From Pararhizobium antarcticum (GTDB taxonomy: Bacteria > Pseudomonadota > Alphaproteobacteria > Rhizobiales > Rhizobiaceae), in assembly GCF_001885585.1 (NCBI RefSeq), contig NZ_LSRP01000102.1:1-36824 (forward strand): a stretch of DNA of 36,824 nucleotides, written 5' to 3'. Positions 25,620-33,727 of this stretch are shown one piece after another. How positions within the stretch are numbered: position 1 is the stretch's first letter; the number at the start of each line of letters is the position of its first letter. The position numbers and the translations under genes were made by a program. The notes beneath the pieces are model-generated. The model ran no database searches. It was not told the origin of the DNA and was given only the letters and a program-made list of their open reading frames with translations.

Positions 25620-25903
25620 ACTATCCTATCTTGAAGTCCCGCCGGAAAAATAGCCCGGCCCCCCTGCCGACAGAGTTCCTGCCGATGGAAAGCGCGCCGC
25701 GCGACGGCACCAAGATCATGCTGCATCTGGTGCGACATACAGACACCGGTCACAGCGACGTCTGCACACAGGGCTATTACTGGCCGATCCAGGCCAATGA
25801 ATACGGCCACCACTGGTATCTGACGGACTACACCCACGGCCGATTCGTGGAGAGCGATCTGAAGGGCTGGGCACCCTCCCCCTTCAATCGTGCCGAGCTT
25901 TGA
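25616..25903 (+). CDS. Small hypothetical protein with APRDGT motif
   Basis: A 95-aa soluble protein. The core FLPMESAPRDGTKIMLHL followed by a Trp/His-rich second half (YGHHWYLTDY, LKGWAPSP) resembles short phage and rhizobial hypotheticals containing a W/M-x-SAPRDGTxIxL motif. I do not recognise a described function. GGAGG sits 7 nt before the ATG at 25616, inside the upstream CxxC gene whose stop it overlaps. It converges on the AraC-type regulator, with 9 bp between the coding ends. Confidence 0.7.
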   Translation: MNYPILKSRRKNSPAPLPTEFLPMESAPRDGTKIMLHLVRHTDTGHSDVCTQGYYWPIQANEYGHHWYLTDYTHGRFVESDLKGWAPSPFNRAEL

Positions 25904-25912
25904 GACCGGGGG

Positions 25913-26728
25913 TCAATCGGCGCGGCCCTTGAGATAGAGGCTGGGCGAATGTCCCAGCATGCGGCGGAACATCGTCGTGAAGGCCGAGATATTCTCATAC
26001 CCCGCATCCAAGGCGACATTCGTCACCGTCTCTCCTTCGGCCAATCGCGGCAGCGAGGCAAAGATGCAGGCCTGCTGGCGCCAGGTGACGAAACTGACCC
26101 CTGTTTCCGCTCTGAACAGCCGGGTAAAAGAGCGGCGGCTCATGCCAAGTTCCCGGGCCCAATCGTCAATGCCTGTGTTGGCGGCCGGCATCTTCAGGAA
26201 CCGGCGGCACAGAACGGCCAAACGCGCATGGGCGGGAAACGGCAGGCCGAGCGGCCGCTCCGGCAACTGTTCAATTTCATCGAGCAGCAAATCCATCAGC
26301 AGCCGCTTGCGTCGGGGGCTGGGCGGGTTCTGCTCGGCAAGCAGCAATTCGTCCATCAGGCTGCCGGCAAGGGGCGTCACCTCGAGGACCTTCGGTCGAT
26401 CATTGTCGATCACGGAACGCTCGACATAGATCGAGTGCATCTCGACATCGCTGATCATTTCGCTGAAATGTTCCAGACCCGCCGGGATCAGCAATCCGTG
26501 GCCGGGTGGAATCATCCATCGCCCGTGCGCCGTACTGACCAGCACGACGCCGCGACGGGCGCACCAGATCTGCGTCTTGGCATGGCTGTGCGGCAGGCCC
26601 CTTGAGCCGGCGGGATAGAGCCGTCCGAGCATGGCGAGCGGCTCGTTCGTGCTATCGATCCAGGACAGGTTTGCTAAATGCGTGTCCTCATCCGAATGTC
26701 CGGCAATTTTCAATTCGATTTTTCGCAT
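25913..26728 (-). CDS. AraC-family transcriptional regulator with cupin sensor
   Basis: A 271-aa regulator. The N-terminal cupin-like half includes LPHSHAKTQIWCARRGVVLV and WMIPPGHGLLIPAGLEH. The C-terminal double helix-turn-helix includes DDWARELGMSRRSFTRLFRA and TVTNVALDAGYENISAFTTM, ending in the AraC signature FRRMLGHSPSLY. The start was placed at the ATG at 26728, with a purine-rich sequence upstream; a TTG 12 codons earlier is in frame. It is divergent from the MFS exporter gene (starts 136 bp apart), so regulation of that exporter is likely. The inducer is unknown. Confidence 0.88.
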   Translation of the reverse strand: MRKIELKIAGHSDEDTHLANLSWIDSTNEPLAMLGRLYPAGSRGLPHSHAKTQIWCARRGVVLVSTAHGRWMIPPGHGLLIPAGLEHFSEMISDVEMHSIYVERSVIDNDRPKVLEVTPLAGSLMDELLLAEQNPPSPRRKRLLMDLLLDEIEQLPERPLGLPFPAHARLAVLCRRFLKMPAANTGIDDWARELGMSRRSFTRLFRAETGVSFVTWRQQACIFASLPRLAEGETVTNVALDAGYENISAFTTMFRRMLGHSPSLYLKGRAD

Positions 26729-26863
26729 TTGGCCCACTCTCGAAAGAATGCGACCAAAGCACAAAGGCAGGCCAATCTCAAGCAGGCTAAGAGGCTAGCA
26801 GGCCTTCGTATAGGCAATGGCATTGATACCGCCGGAGGCATTCGCCCGGCAAGGAACAGCAGC

Positions 26864-28063
26864 ATGGCAACCATCTCCTCGATCACCCCTGAACACACCG
26901 AGAAGACGGCGGTTTCCGTGATCGTGGCGGTCAGCTTTTGCCATATGCTGAACGATATCATGCAGTCGCTTCTGACCTCGCTCTACCCCTTGCTGAAAGA
27001 CAACTACGCACTCGACTTTGTGCAGATCGGTCTTTTGACCTTTGCCTTCCAGGTCACGGCATCGCTGCTGCAGCCGGCAGTCGGCGTCGTCACCGACAAA
27101 TGGCCGATGCCGTTCTCGCTGCCGACGGCCATGCTGTCGACCTGCGCCGGCCTGATCACGCTTGCCAATGCGCATCACTTTTATGTTCTGGTCATCGGCG
27201 CCAGCCTGATCGGCATCGGCTCGGCGATCTTCCACCCGGAGGCATCGCGCGTTGCCCGTCTTGCGTCGGGCGGGCGCCATGGTCTTGCCCAGTCGCTGTT
27301 TCAGGTCGGCGGCAACACCGGAACGGCAATCGGTCCGCTGCTGGCCGCGTTCATCGTCATCCCGCGCGGCCAGGGCAGCCTGAGCTGGTTTTCGATCATC
27401 GCCCTCACCGGCTTCATGGTCTTGTCCTGGGTCAGCGTCTGGTATTCGCGTCACCGGCGCAGCACCGCCGGCCGCAAGCCGGTCAGCCGTACCCTGCCCC
27501 TGCCGCGCAACACGGTGATCTGGACCTTGATCGTGCTGGTCATCCTGACGGCGACGAAGAATGCTTATCTTTCCAGCCTGTCGAGCTATTTCACCTTCTA
27601 CACGATCGAGAAATTCGGCGTTGGCGTGCAGGACGCGCAATTGCTGCTGTTTCTCTTCCTTGGCGCGTCGGCTGCCGGGGTGATCTTCGGCGGCCCGATC
27701 GGCGACCGGTTCGGCGCGCGCTTCGTCATCTGGTTCTCGATCCTCGGCGTCATCCCCTTTGCGCTTCTGCTGCCCTATGCCAATCTGTTCTGGACGGCGG
27801 CGCTCGTGATCATCATCGGCTTCATCTTCTCCTCGGCCTTTTCGGCCATCGTCGTCTTCGCGCAGGAGCTGGTGCCGGGCCGGGTCGGTCTGATCGCCGG
27901 CATGTTCTTCGGCTTTGCCTTCGGCTTCGGCGGCATCGGCGCTGCGGTGCTCGGGGTCTTCGCCGATCGAAACGGCATCGAATTCGTCTATACGATCTGC
28001 TCCTACATGCCGCTGCTGGGCCTCTTGACGGTGTTCCTGCCGAATCTTCCCCGTCACCGGTGA
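26864..28063 (+). CDS. fsr: MFS transporter, fosmidomycin-resistance (Fsr) type
   Basis: A 399-aa 12-TM major facilitator. The N-terminal SFCHMLNDIMQSLLTSLYPL, the GIGSAIFHPEASRVARLAS segment and the QVGGNTGTAIGPLLA helix are characteristic of the fosmidomycin-resistance/Fsr branch of drug exporters. In the second half, GGPIGDRFGARFVIW is the loop 8-9 equivalent of the MFS signature. AAGGAA lies 8 nt before the ATG at 26864. It is divergent from the AraC regulator. The physiological substrate is probably not fosmidomycin and cannot be read from the sequence. Confidence 0.88.
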   Translation: MATISSITPEHTEKTAVSVIVAVSFCHMLNDIMQSLLTSLYPLLKDNYALDFVQIGLLTFAFQVTASLLQPAVGVVTDKWPMPFSLPTAMLSTCAGLITLANAHHFYVLVIGASLIGIGSAIFHPEASRVARLASGGRHGLAQSLFQVGGNTGTAIGPLLAAFIVIPRGQGSLSWFSIIALTGFMVLSWVSVWYSRHRRSTAGRKPVSRTLPLPRNTVIWTLIVLVILTATKNAYLSSLSSYFTFYTIEKFGVGVQDAQLLLFLFLGASAAGVIFGGPIGDRFGARFVIWFSILGVIPFALLLPYANLFWTAALVIIIGFIFSSAFSAIVVFAQELVPGRVGLIAGMFFGFAFGFGGIGAAVLGVFADRNGIEFVYTICSYMPLLGLLTVFLPNLPRHR

Positions 28064-28072
28064 CAATCTCGC

Positions 28073-28110
28073 GCCTGGCCGGAATGCCTTCTCCTGGTTT
28101 CCGGCCAGGC
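28073..28110 (+). terminator. Strong hairpin after the MFS gene
   Basis: A perfect 12-bp stem (28073-28084 with 28099-28110) with a 14-nt loop begins 10 bp after the MFS stop. There is no T-run on either strand, so it may be a transcript-stabilising hairpin or a terminator helped by Rho rather than a classical intrinsic terminator. Confidence 0.5.
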
Positions 28111-28190
28111 CACATCTGGCATATCTCGTTGTAAGTATTCATCAAGCATTGCACAGTATGGTTTCCCGGTGAGCTTCCCGGGGTGTTTCG

Positions 28191-29234
28191 ATGCGCGTAA
28201 GAACTTTGGCGATTTCAGCGACACTGGCAGGCTTTCTCGTTTCAACGGCAGCGCATGCAGAAACGCTGAACCTTTTGATCTGGGAATCCTACATCGACCA
28301 GAAGATACTGGATCGTTTTACCGAAACGACCGGTGTTGCGGTCAACCAGATCTTCTACGACAGCGGCGATGCGCGTGACGAAATCCTCTCCGATCCGAAC
28401 AGCAACATCGATCTTGCGGTCGTTGGCGAAAACGGTGCCGAACTGTTCGGCAAGCGCGGCATTCTCGAAGGGCTGACGCAAGCCAACGTGCCGTCGCTGA
28501 CCGGCTACCGCCCCGACTGGAACGCCCGGTGCGCCGGTTATGGGCTTCCCTATCTCTGGGGCACGATGGGCATCGTCTACCGCTCCGACAAGGTGAAGAC
28601 GACGCCGACGTCCTGGACCGACCTGATGGTGCCGGCGCCGGAGCTGAAGAAGCACATCGCCATGTATGACGATCACAACGAGGCCTTCATCGCCCCGCTC
28701 GTGCTTTTGGGGAAGTCGATCAACGCCAATGACACGGAAACGCTGAAGGCGGCATTCGAGGTGATGAAGACGCAGGCGCCGTTCGTTTTGACCTACGACT
28801 ACGTCATCACCTCCATCCAGAATCCCGATACCGGCAAGGAGATCTACATGGCGATCGCCTACAGCGGCGATCAGCATGTTCTCAACGAAAAGGCAGGGAC
28901 ACCCGGCGTCTGGCGTTATGCCGTGCCGAAGGAAGGGACATTGTCCTGGCTCGACTGCCTGGCTGTCACGGCGGATTCGCCGCGCAAGGCGCAGGCGCTG
29001 CAATTGCTCGACTTTATCGGCTCTCCCGAGAACGCGGCCGCCAATGCTCTGGCGCTGACGATGCCGACCGCCAGCGAAGCCGCATTGCCGCTCATTCCGG
29101 CCGACATGCTCAACGATCCTGAAATCTATACGCCGGCGGACATCCTGGCGAAAAGCCAGTACCAGAAGGAGCTCTCCGTTCAATCGATCCAGACCCGGCG
29201 GCGCATCATCAGCGCGATGGCGAACTTCCAGTGA
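28191..29234 (+). CDS. Periplasmic polyamine-type binding protein (NspS/PotD-like sensor)
   Basis: A 347-aa solute-binding protein with a clear signal peptide (residues 1-23, ending AHA). The opening strand LNLLIWESYIDQKILDRFTE and the segments IDLAVVGENGAELF, YGLPYLWGTMGIVYRSDKVK and YAVPKEGTLSWLDCLAVTAD follow the PotD/PotF (spermidine/putrescine) fold. No ABC permease or ATPase is nearby. Instead its TGA overlaps the GTG start of a membrane GGDEF-EAL protein (GTGA, 29231-29234). This matches the NspS-MbaA arrangement, in which the binding protein reports periplasmic norspermidine/spermidine rather than importing it. A sensor role is thus inferred; polyamine specificity is not proven. Confidence 0.85.
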   Translation: MRVRTLAISATLAGFLVSTAAHAETLNLLIWESYIDQKILDRFTETTGVAVNQIFYDSGDARDEILSDPNSNIDLAVVGENGAELFGKRGILEGLTQANVPSLTGYRPDWNARCAGYGLPYLWGTMGIVYRSDKVKTTPTSWTDLMVPAPELKKHIAMYDDHNEAFIAPLVLLGKSINANDTETLKAAFEVMKTQAPFVLTYDYVITSIQNPDTGKEIYMAIAYSGDQHVLNEKAGTPGVWRYAVPKEGTLSWLDCLAVTADSPRKAQALQLLDFIGSPENAAANALALTMPTASEAALPLIPADMLNDPEIYTPADILAKSQYQKELSVQSIQTRRRIISAMANFQ

Positions 29235-31615
29235 CGCTCGGCAGACGGGCGTTTCTCCTCATCTTCCCGGTCGTGCTGGCGGGCTACCTGGTGGCGGCGG
29301 TCTCCGTTTACATCGCGCAGGGCAATTCAATATTGGCGCTGGAGCGCGCCCGCCTGACCCAGCGGCTGGATCATGCGGCAGCGCTTTTCCGCAACGAGGT
29401 CAGCCAGAGCCGAAGCTTTCTCTATTCGCTGCTCGAAGGCAATGCAGTCCGGCTTTTCGTGTCAGAGGCCGACGTAACCTACCGCAGCAATGCTTTGGCC
29501 TTGCGCCTCCAGCAGAGCATTCGCTCGCTTTCCGACGACCCGAAGAAGTTCATCGCCTTTGCCGTCATCAATCCCGACCTGACCCCCGGCTACTATTTCG
29601 AAAACAGCGAGGACCCCTTCGCCGAATTGAGCGCGCCGCAAATACAACTGGCCCGCAGGCTTGTCAGCGGAAGCCAGCTGCGCGACTGGACCTTCCTGCA
29701 TCAAGACCGGGCGAGGCCGCTGATCGTCTATTCGGAATTCATCGACCCGGTCACATTCGCGCGTCCGGTGCCGAGCGCAAAGCGCACGGCGCTGCTTGTC
29801 CAGGTCGCCATCGAACCCACCCAGTTCCTGGAAATGCAGAAGGCGCTGCAGCAGGAATATGGGACCGAGCTGCAGTTCGACACGACACCGACGGTTCAGC
29901 CGGACAACAGGCTTGCCGCCTCCATCAGGCTTGCACCATCGCTGTTTGCGACGCTGAGCGTGGATGCCGACCGCGACGTCGGCTACATGTCGCACTTGAA
30001 AGTGCTGCTCGGCCTTGGTGCGCTGGCCATGAGCCTGTTCTCCGTCGGCCTGATGTTCGTGCTGATCCGCCGGTTCATCACCGACCCGATCTCGGCGCTC
30101 GACCTGCAGGTCACCGCCGTGATGAGCGGGCACAACGAAACCATCAAGGAAACCGCAGGCGGCGGGGAAATCGCTCGCCTGACAGGCAATATCCGGCAGT
30201 TGCATGACCAGTCGCGCACGGCGCTGCACCAGGTGCAACGCGCCTCGTGGACCGATACCCTCACGGGCATCAGCAACCGGGCCCATTTCAACCTGGTGGC
30301 AGCAGGCATAGTTGAGGATACGCAGGCGCGCGACGGGCATTGCGCCCTGCTTTTCATCGACATCGACAACTTCAAATTCGTCAATGACAAATACGGCCAC
30401 GAGGTCGGTGATGACCTGTTGAAGACGCTGGCGATGCGCATCGACGCCGCCGTGCGTTCGATCACCGCACGCCGCGCAATGCCCGAGGCGGTGCTTGCCC
30501 GCCTGTCCGGCGACGAATTCGCGGTACTCCTGCAATCGAAACCCGGCGACGGCACCACCCGCGAGATCTGCGCCGCGATCATCGCGCTGTTCTCCAGTGG
30601 TTTCGAGGTCCGCGGCAAGCACTATCCGGTTACTGCCAGCATCGGCGTGGCCATCTGCCCCGATGATGCCAACGACCTTGCAGAGCTCATCTCCAACGCT
30701 GATGCCGCGATGTATCAGGCCAAGACCAACGGCAAGAACCGGTCCTCCCGCTTTTCGCGCGCGCTGCAGGACAAGCGCGACCGGATCCGCCAGATCCAGG
30801 AGGAGCTCCGCGGCATCGATGCCGATGAGCAGTTTCATCTGGTCTACATGCCGATCGTCGATGCCCGGGGCCGGGTTACCGGATGCGAGGCACTTCTGCG
30901 CTGGATTTCGCCGACACTCGGCAATGTGACACCGGACGAATTCGTGCCGATCGCCGAGAGTTCCGGCCTGTTCACCAAGATCGACTGGTGGGTGATCAAC
31001 CGCGCCATGGGCGAACACTGGCGCCTGAAGGAACTGTTCGGCCCCGAAACGGTGCTGGCCATCAACATCTCCTCGGCCGAACTCTACTCGAAATCGATCA
31101 GCGATTATTTCTGCGACTGCCTCGACCGGCATGGGCTCGAGGCAAAATTCATCGAGATCGAACTGACCGAAACCTTCGCCGTCAAGCTCGGCGACCAGCT
31201 TCACCGGAATATCCAGTCCCTGCGCGATAAGGGCTTCCGTATCTCGATCGATGATTTTGGCGCCGGATATACCTCGGTCCAGCAGATCATCGAATACACC
31301 GCGGACACGATCAAGCTCGATCGGGCGCTGGTCCAGAACCTGACGGGCGAACACTCGCTGCCGGCGTTGAAAGCCGTCATCGCCCTTTGCCACGCGCAGA
31401 ACATGGCTGTCGTCGGCGAAGGCGTCGATACGACGCGCAAGATGGCGATGCTGACCGAAGCAGGATGCGACCACTTCCAGGGCTATCTCATCAGCAAACC
31501 GCTCAATCTCACCGATCTTGCAAGCTGGGCAATCCACAATGCCACGGTAACGGCCGGGGAGATTGCCCAGACGCATGTCCCTGCGCGCCGCGCCGGCGCC
31601 ACGAAATTGCTCTGA
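29231..31615 (+). CDS. MbaA-like membrane GGDEF-EAL c-di-GMP enzyme
   Basis: A 794-aa inner-membrane protein. TM1 is at about 8-28, a periplasmic domain at 30-250, TM2 at 256-280, HAMP to ~335, a GGDEF domain at 340-505 and an EAL domain at 515-770. The cyclase signature is SGDEF (426-430), with FIDIDNFKFVND upstream; the RxxD inhibitory site is absent. The EAL domain keeps EALLRW (553-558), NISSAE, IEIELTET, IDDFGAGYTS, IKLDRALV and QGYLISKPL. Phosphodiesterase activity is thus likely, with cyclase activity possible. Its GTG start overlaps the stop of the binding-protein gene, so expression is coupled. The size and order match Vibrio MbaA (about 790 aa). Expected output is periplasmic-ligand control of c-di-GMP, hence biofilm or motility (inference). 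Confidence 0.9.
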   Translation: MTLGRRAFLLIFPVVLAGYLVAAVSVYIAQGNSILALERARLTQRLDHAAALFRNEVSQSRSFLYSLLEGNAVRLFVSEADVTYRSNALALRLQQSIRSLSDDPKKFIAFAVINPDLTPGYYFENSEDPFAELSAPQIQLARRLVSGSQLRDWTFLHQDRARPLIVYSEFIDPVTFARPVPSAKRTALLVQVAIEPTQFLEMQKALQQEYGTELQFDTTPTVQPDNRLAASIRLAPSLFATLSVDADRDVGYMSHLKVLLGLGALAMSLFSVGLMFVLIRRFITDPISALDLQVTAVMSGHNETIKETAGGGEIARLTGNIRQLHDQSRTALHQVQRASWTDTLTGISNRAHFNLVAAGIVEDTQARDGHCALLFIDIDNFKFVNDKYGHEVGDDLLKTLAMRIDAAVRSITARRAMPEAVLARLSGDEFAVLLQSKPGDGTTREICAAIIALFSSGFEVRGKHYPVTASIGVAICPDDANDLAELISNADAAMYQAKTNGKNRSSRFSRALQDKRDRIRQIQEELRGIDADEQFHLVYMPIVDARGRVTGCEALLRWISPTLGNVTPDEFVPIAESSGLFTKIDWWVINRAMGEHWRLKELFGPETVLAINISSAELYSKSISDYFCDCLDRHGLEAKFIEIELTETFAVKLGDQLHRNIQSLRDKGFRISIDDFGAGYTSVQQIIEYTADTIKLDRALVQNLTGEHSLPALKAVIALCHAQNMAVVGEGVDTTRKMAMLTEAGCDHFQGYLISKPLNLTDLASWAIHNATVTAGEIAQTHVPARRAGATKLL

Positions 31616-31703
31616 CCGCCTTTCATGCCGCCGGAATCGAGCTTTTTCCTTGACCTCGAACCGCCATCCGCTTTACGGCAGCGCAACACTGCAGGAGTAG
31701 GCG

Positions 31704-32975
31704 ATGAAGGTTCTTTTGATCGGTTCGGGCGGCCGCGAGCATGCGCTGGCGTGGAAGCTGGCGCAGTCGCCGCGCCTGACGAAGCTCTATGCCGCGCCGG
31801 GCAATCCCGGCATCGCCGAAGAGGCAACGCTTGTCGCCATCGACACGGATGACCAGCAGGCCGTTCTGGCCTTCTGCCAGGCGGAAGCGATCGATTTCAT
31901 CGTCGTCGGGCCGGAAGCGCCGCTGGTCGCGGGTCTTGCGGACACGTTGCGCGCGGCAGGCTTTGCCGTGTTCGGGCCGTCGGCAGCGGCAGCGCAGCTC
32001 GAAGGCTCCAAGGGCTTCACCAAGGACATCTGCGCGAAATATTCCATTCCGACCGGTGCCTATCAGCGTTTCACCGAGGCTGCGCCGGCCAAGGCCTATA
32101 TCCGTGCGCAGGGCGCACCGATCGTCATCAAGGCCGACGGGCTTGCCGCCGGCAAGGGCGTGACGGTGGCGATGGCGCTCGACGAGGCTCTTGCCGCCGT
32201 TGACAGCTGCTTCGACGGCGCCTTTGGCGCGGCCGGTGCCGAAGTCGTGGTCGAGGCCTATCTCGATGGCGAGGAAGCGAGCTTCTTCTGCCTCTGCGAC
32301 GGAACGCATGCTTTGGCGCTCGCCTCTGCACAGGATCACAAACGCGTCGGCGATGGCGATACAGGCCCGAACACCGGCGGCATGGGCGCCTATTCGCCGG
32401 CACCGGTGATGACCGAGGAGATGGTGGCACGGACGATGAAGGAGATCATCGAACCGACCATTCGCGGCATGGCCGACAGCGGCCATCCGTTCTCCGGCGT
32501 TCTCTTCGCCGGCCTGATGATCACCCGGAAAGGGCCGGAACTGATCGAATACAATGTGCGCTTCGGCGATCCGGAAACGCAGGTGCTGATGATGCGCCTT
32601 AAGAGCGACCTGCTGCCGCTGCTCCATGCGGCTGCGACCGGCACGCTTGATCAGGTCGACGCCGAATGGCGCAACGAGGCCGCGCTCACCGTCGTCATGG
32701 CCTCACGCGGCTATCCCGGCCGCTATGACAAGAACACACCGATCACGGCGCTTCCGGATGCGGACGCCAAGACCAAGATCTTCCATGCGGGAACAGCGAT
32801 CAGGGATGGCCAGTTGGTTGCGACCGGCGGCCGGGTGCTGAACGTCACGGCCATGGGCGATACAGTCGGCGCCGCGAAAGCGACGGCCTATGCGGCGCTC
32901 GATCGCGTCGAATGGGACAATGGTTTCAGCCGCAGCGATATTGGCTGGCAGGCTGTTGCGCGTGAGCAGCCGTGA
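31704..32975 (+). CDS. purD: Phosphoribosylamine-glycine ligase PurD
   Basis: A 423-aa GAR synthetase, catalysing ATP-dependent ligation of glycine to 5-phosphoribosylamine in purine synthesis. The sequence opens [20 protein letters not shown]. It continues with the conserved [21 protein letters not shown], the ATP-grasp segments [17 protein letters not shown] and [20 protein letters not shown], and [16 protein letters not shown]. Length is normal for the family. GGAG lies upstream of the ATG at proper spacing. It is a stand-alone gene; other pur genes are not in the window. Confidence 0.97.
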   Translation: MKVLLIGSGGREHALAWKLAQSPRLTKLYAAPGNPGIAEEATLVAIDTDDQQAVLAFCQAEAIDFIVVGPEAPLVAGLADTLRAAGFAVFGPSAAAAQLEGSKGFTKDICAKYSIPTGAYQRFTEAAPAKAYIRAQGAPIVIKADGLAAGKGVTVAMALDEALAAVDSCFDGAFGAAGAEVVVEAYLDGEEASFFCLCDGTHALALASAQDHKRVGDGDTGPNTGGMGAYSPAPVMTEEMVARTMKEIIEPTIRGMADSGHPFSGVLFAGLMITRKGPELIEYNVRFGDPETQVLMMRLKSDLLPLLHAAATGTLDQVDAEWRNEAALTVVMASRGYPGRYDKNTPITALPDADAKTKIFHAGTAIRDGQLVATGGRVLNVTAMGDTVGAAKATAYAALDRVEWDNGFSRSDIGWQAVAREQP

Positions 32976-33086
32976 TCGCTTAACGGGCCGGAAAGCCGCA
33001 AAGTCATTCAATCTTTACCAATTCTCCTGACGGGAACGTAACGGAGATCGGATATTTTCCTTGGTGATATTCAAAGGAGAATACCG

Positions 33087-33605
33087 ATGCGCCACCTTGT
33101 GCTCACTGTGTCTTGCGTGTTTGCCGCCGGGTCCGCCCTTGCGTCGTCGATCGAGACCGTGACGACAGGAGCCGGTACCAACCGCAGCATTGCCGCCGTA
33201 TCCTGCCCCAATTGCCCGCCGCTGGTCGTCAAGAAGAAGCTCAGCTACATCGTGCCGGAGATTGCCAATGGCATCGAGCGGGTGGAGCTGAAGCAACTGA
33301 ACGGCAAGATGAAGCTGGTGCGCACCGAATCCTGGCTGGGCGGCTCGCCGGTGGTCTTTATCACCACCGCGTCCGAGGATGTGATCAAGGCGGCAGCCGC
33401 GAAAAACCTGCCAATGCCGATCGCCATCGGCGCCATGGATATCGATCCCGCGGAGGCACAGGCGGCAGCCGTGGTTGCTGTGGATACCACCACCAAGACC
33501 AGCGCTGTCGGGACGATTTCGTCCACCACGGTCACCGCCAAGACGGCTGATATCGCAGGTTCACGCGAATTTGATCCGGCAGGCTACGAACTTCGGCTAA
33601 AATAG
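33087..33605 (+). CDS. HPE1-like domain secreted protein
   Basis: A 172-aa protein with a signal peptide (residues 1-19, ending ALA), then a short CPNCPPL motif (two Cys in CxxC) and an Ala/Thr-rich C-terminal half. It resembles the rhizobial hypotheticals annotated as plant virulence effector HPE1-like domain proteins; that name does not prove a virulence role. AAAGGAGA lies 8 nt before the ATG. A strong intrinsic terminator follows at 33686-33719, so it is a monocistronic envelope or secreted protein. Confidence 0.78.
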   Translation: MRHLVLTVSCVFAAGSALASSIETVTTGAGTNRSIAAVSCPNCPPLVVKKKLSYIVPEIANGIERVELKQLNGKMKLVRTESWLGGSPVVFITTASEDVIKAAAAKNLPMPIAIGAMDIDPAEAQAAAVVAVDTTTKTSAVGTISSTTVTAKTADIAGSREFDPAGYELRLK

Positions 33606-33664
33606 AAACGCATTGAACTGACCTCCGCCCGACGCCAGCCCTGCAAAGAGGCTGAACAGGGCAT

Positions 33665-33719
33665 TCGCCGATTGCGGCGACGAATTGCGCCCCTGAAGAG
33701 AAGCAGGGGCGCATTTTTT
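33665..33719 (+). terminator. Intrinsic terminator (with an upstream hairpin) after the HPE1-like gene
   Basis: A 10-bp stem (33686-33695 with 33704-33713) with an 8-nt loop is followed by six T (33714-33719). It is preceded by a smaller perfect hairpin TCGCCG/CGGCGA at 33665-33680. The orientation is plus strand. It also separates the gene from the converging glyS, whose stop is at 33728. Confidence 0.9.
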
Positions 33720-33727
33720 GTGCTTGC

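Noticed and set aside
28191..29234. Component of a polyamine ABC importer
   Set aside because: No permease or ATPase gene is adjacent; the only coupled gene is the GGDEF-EAL sensor.
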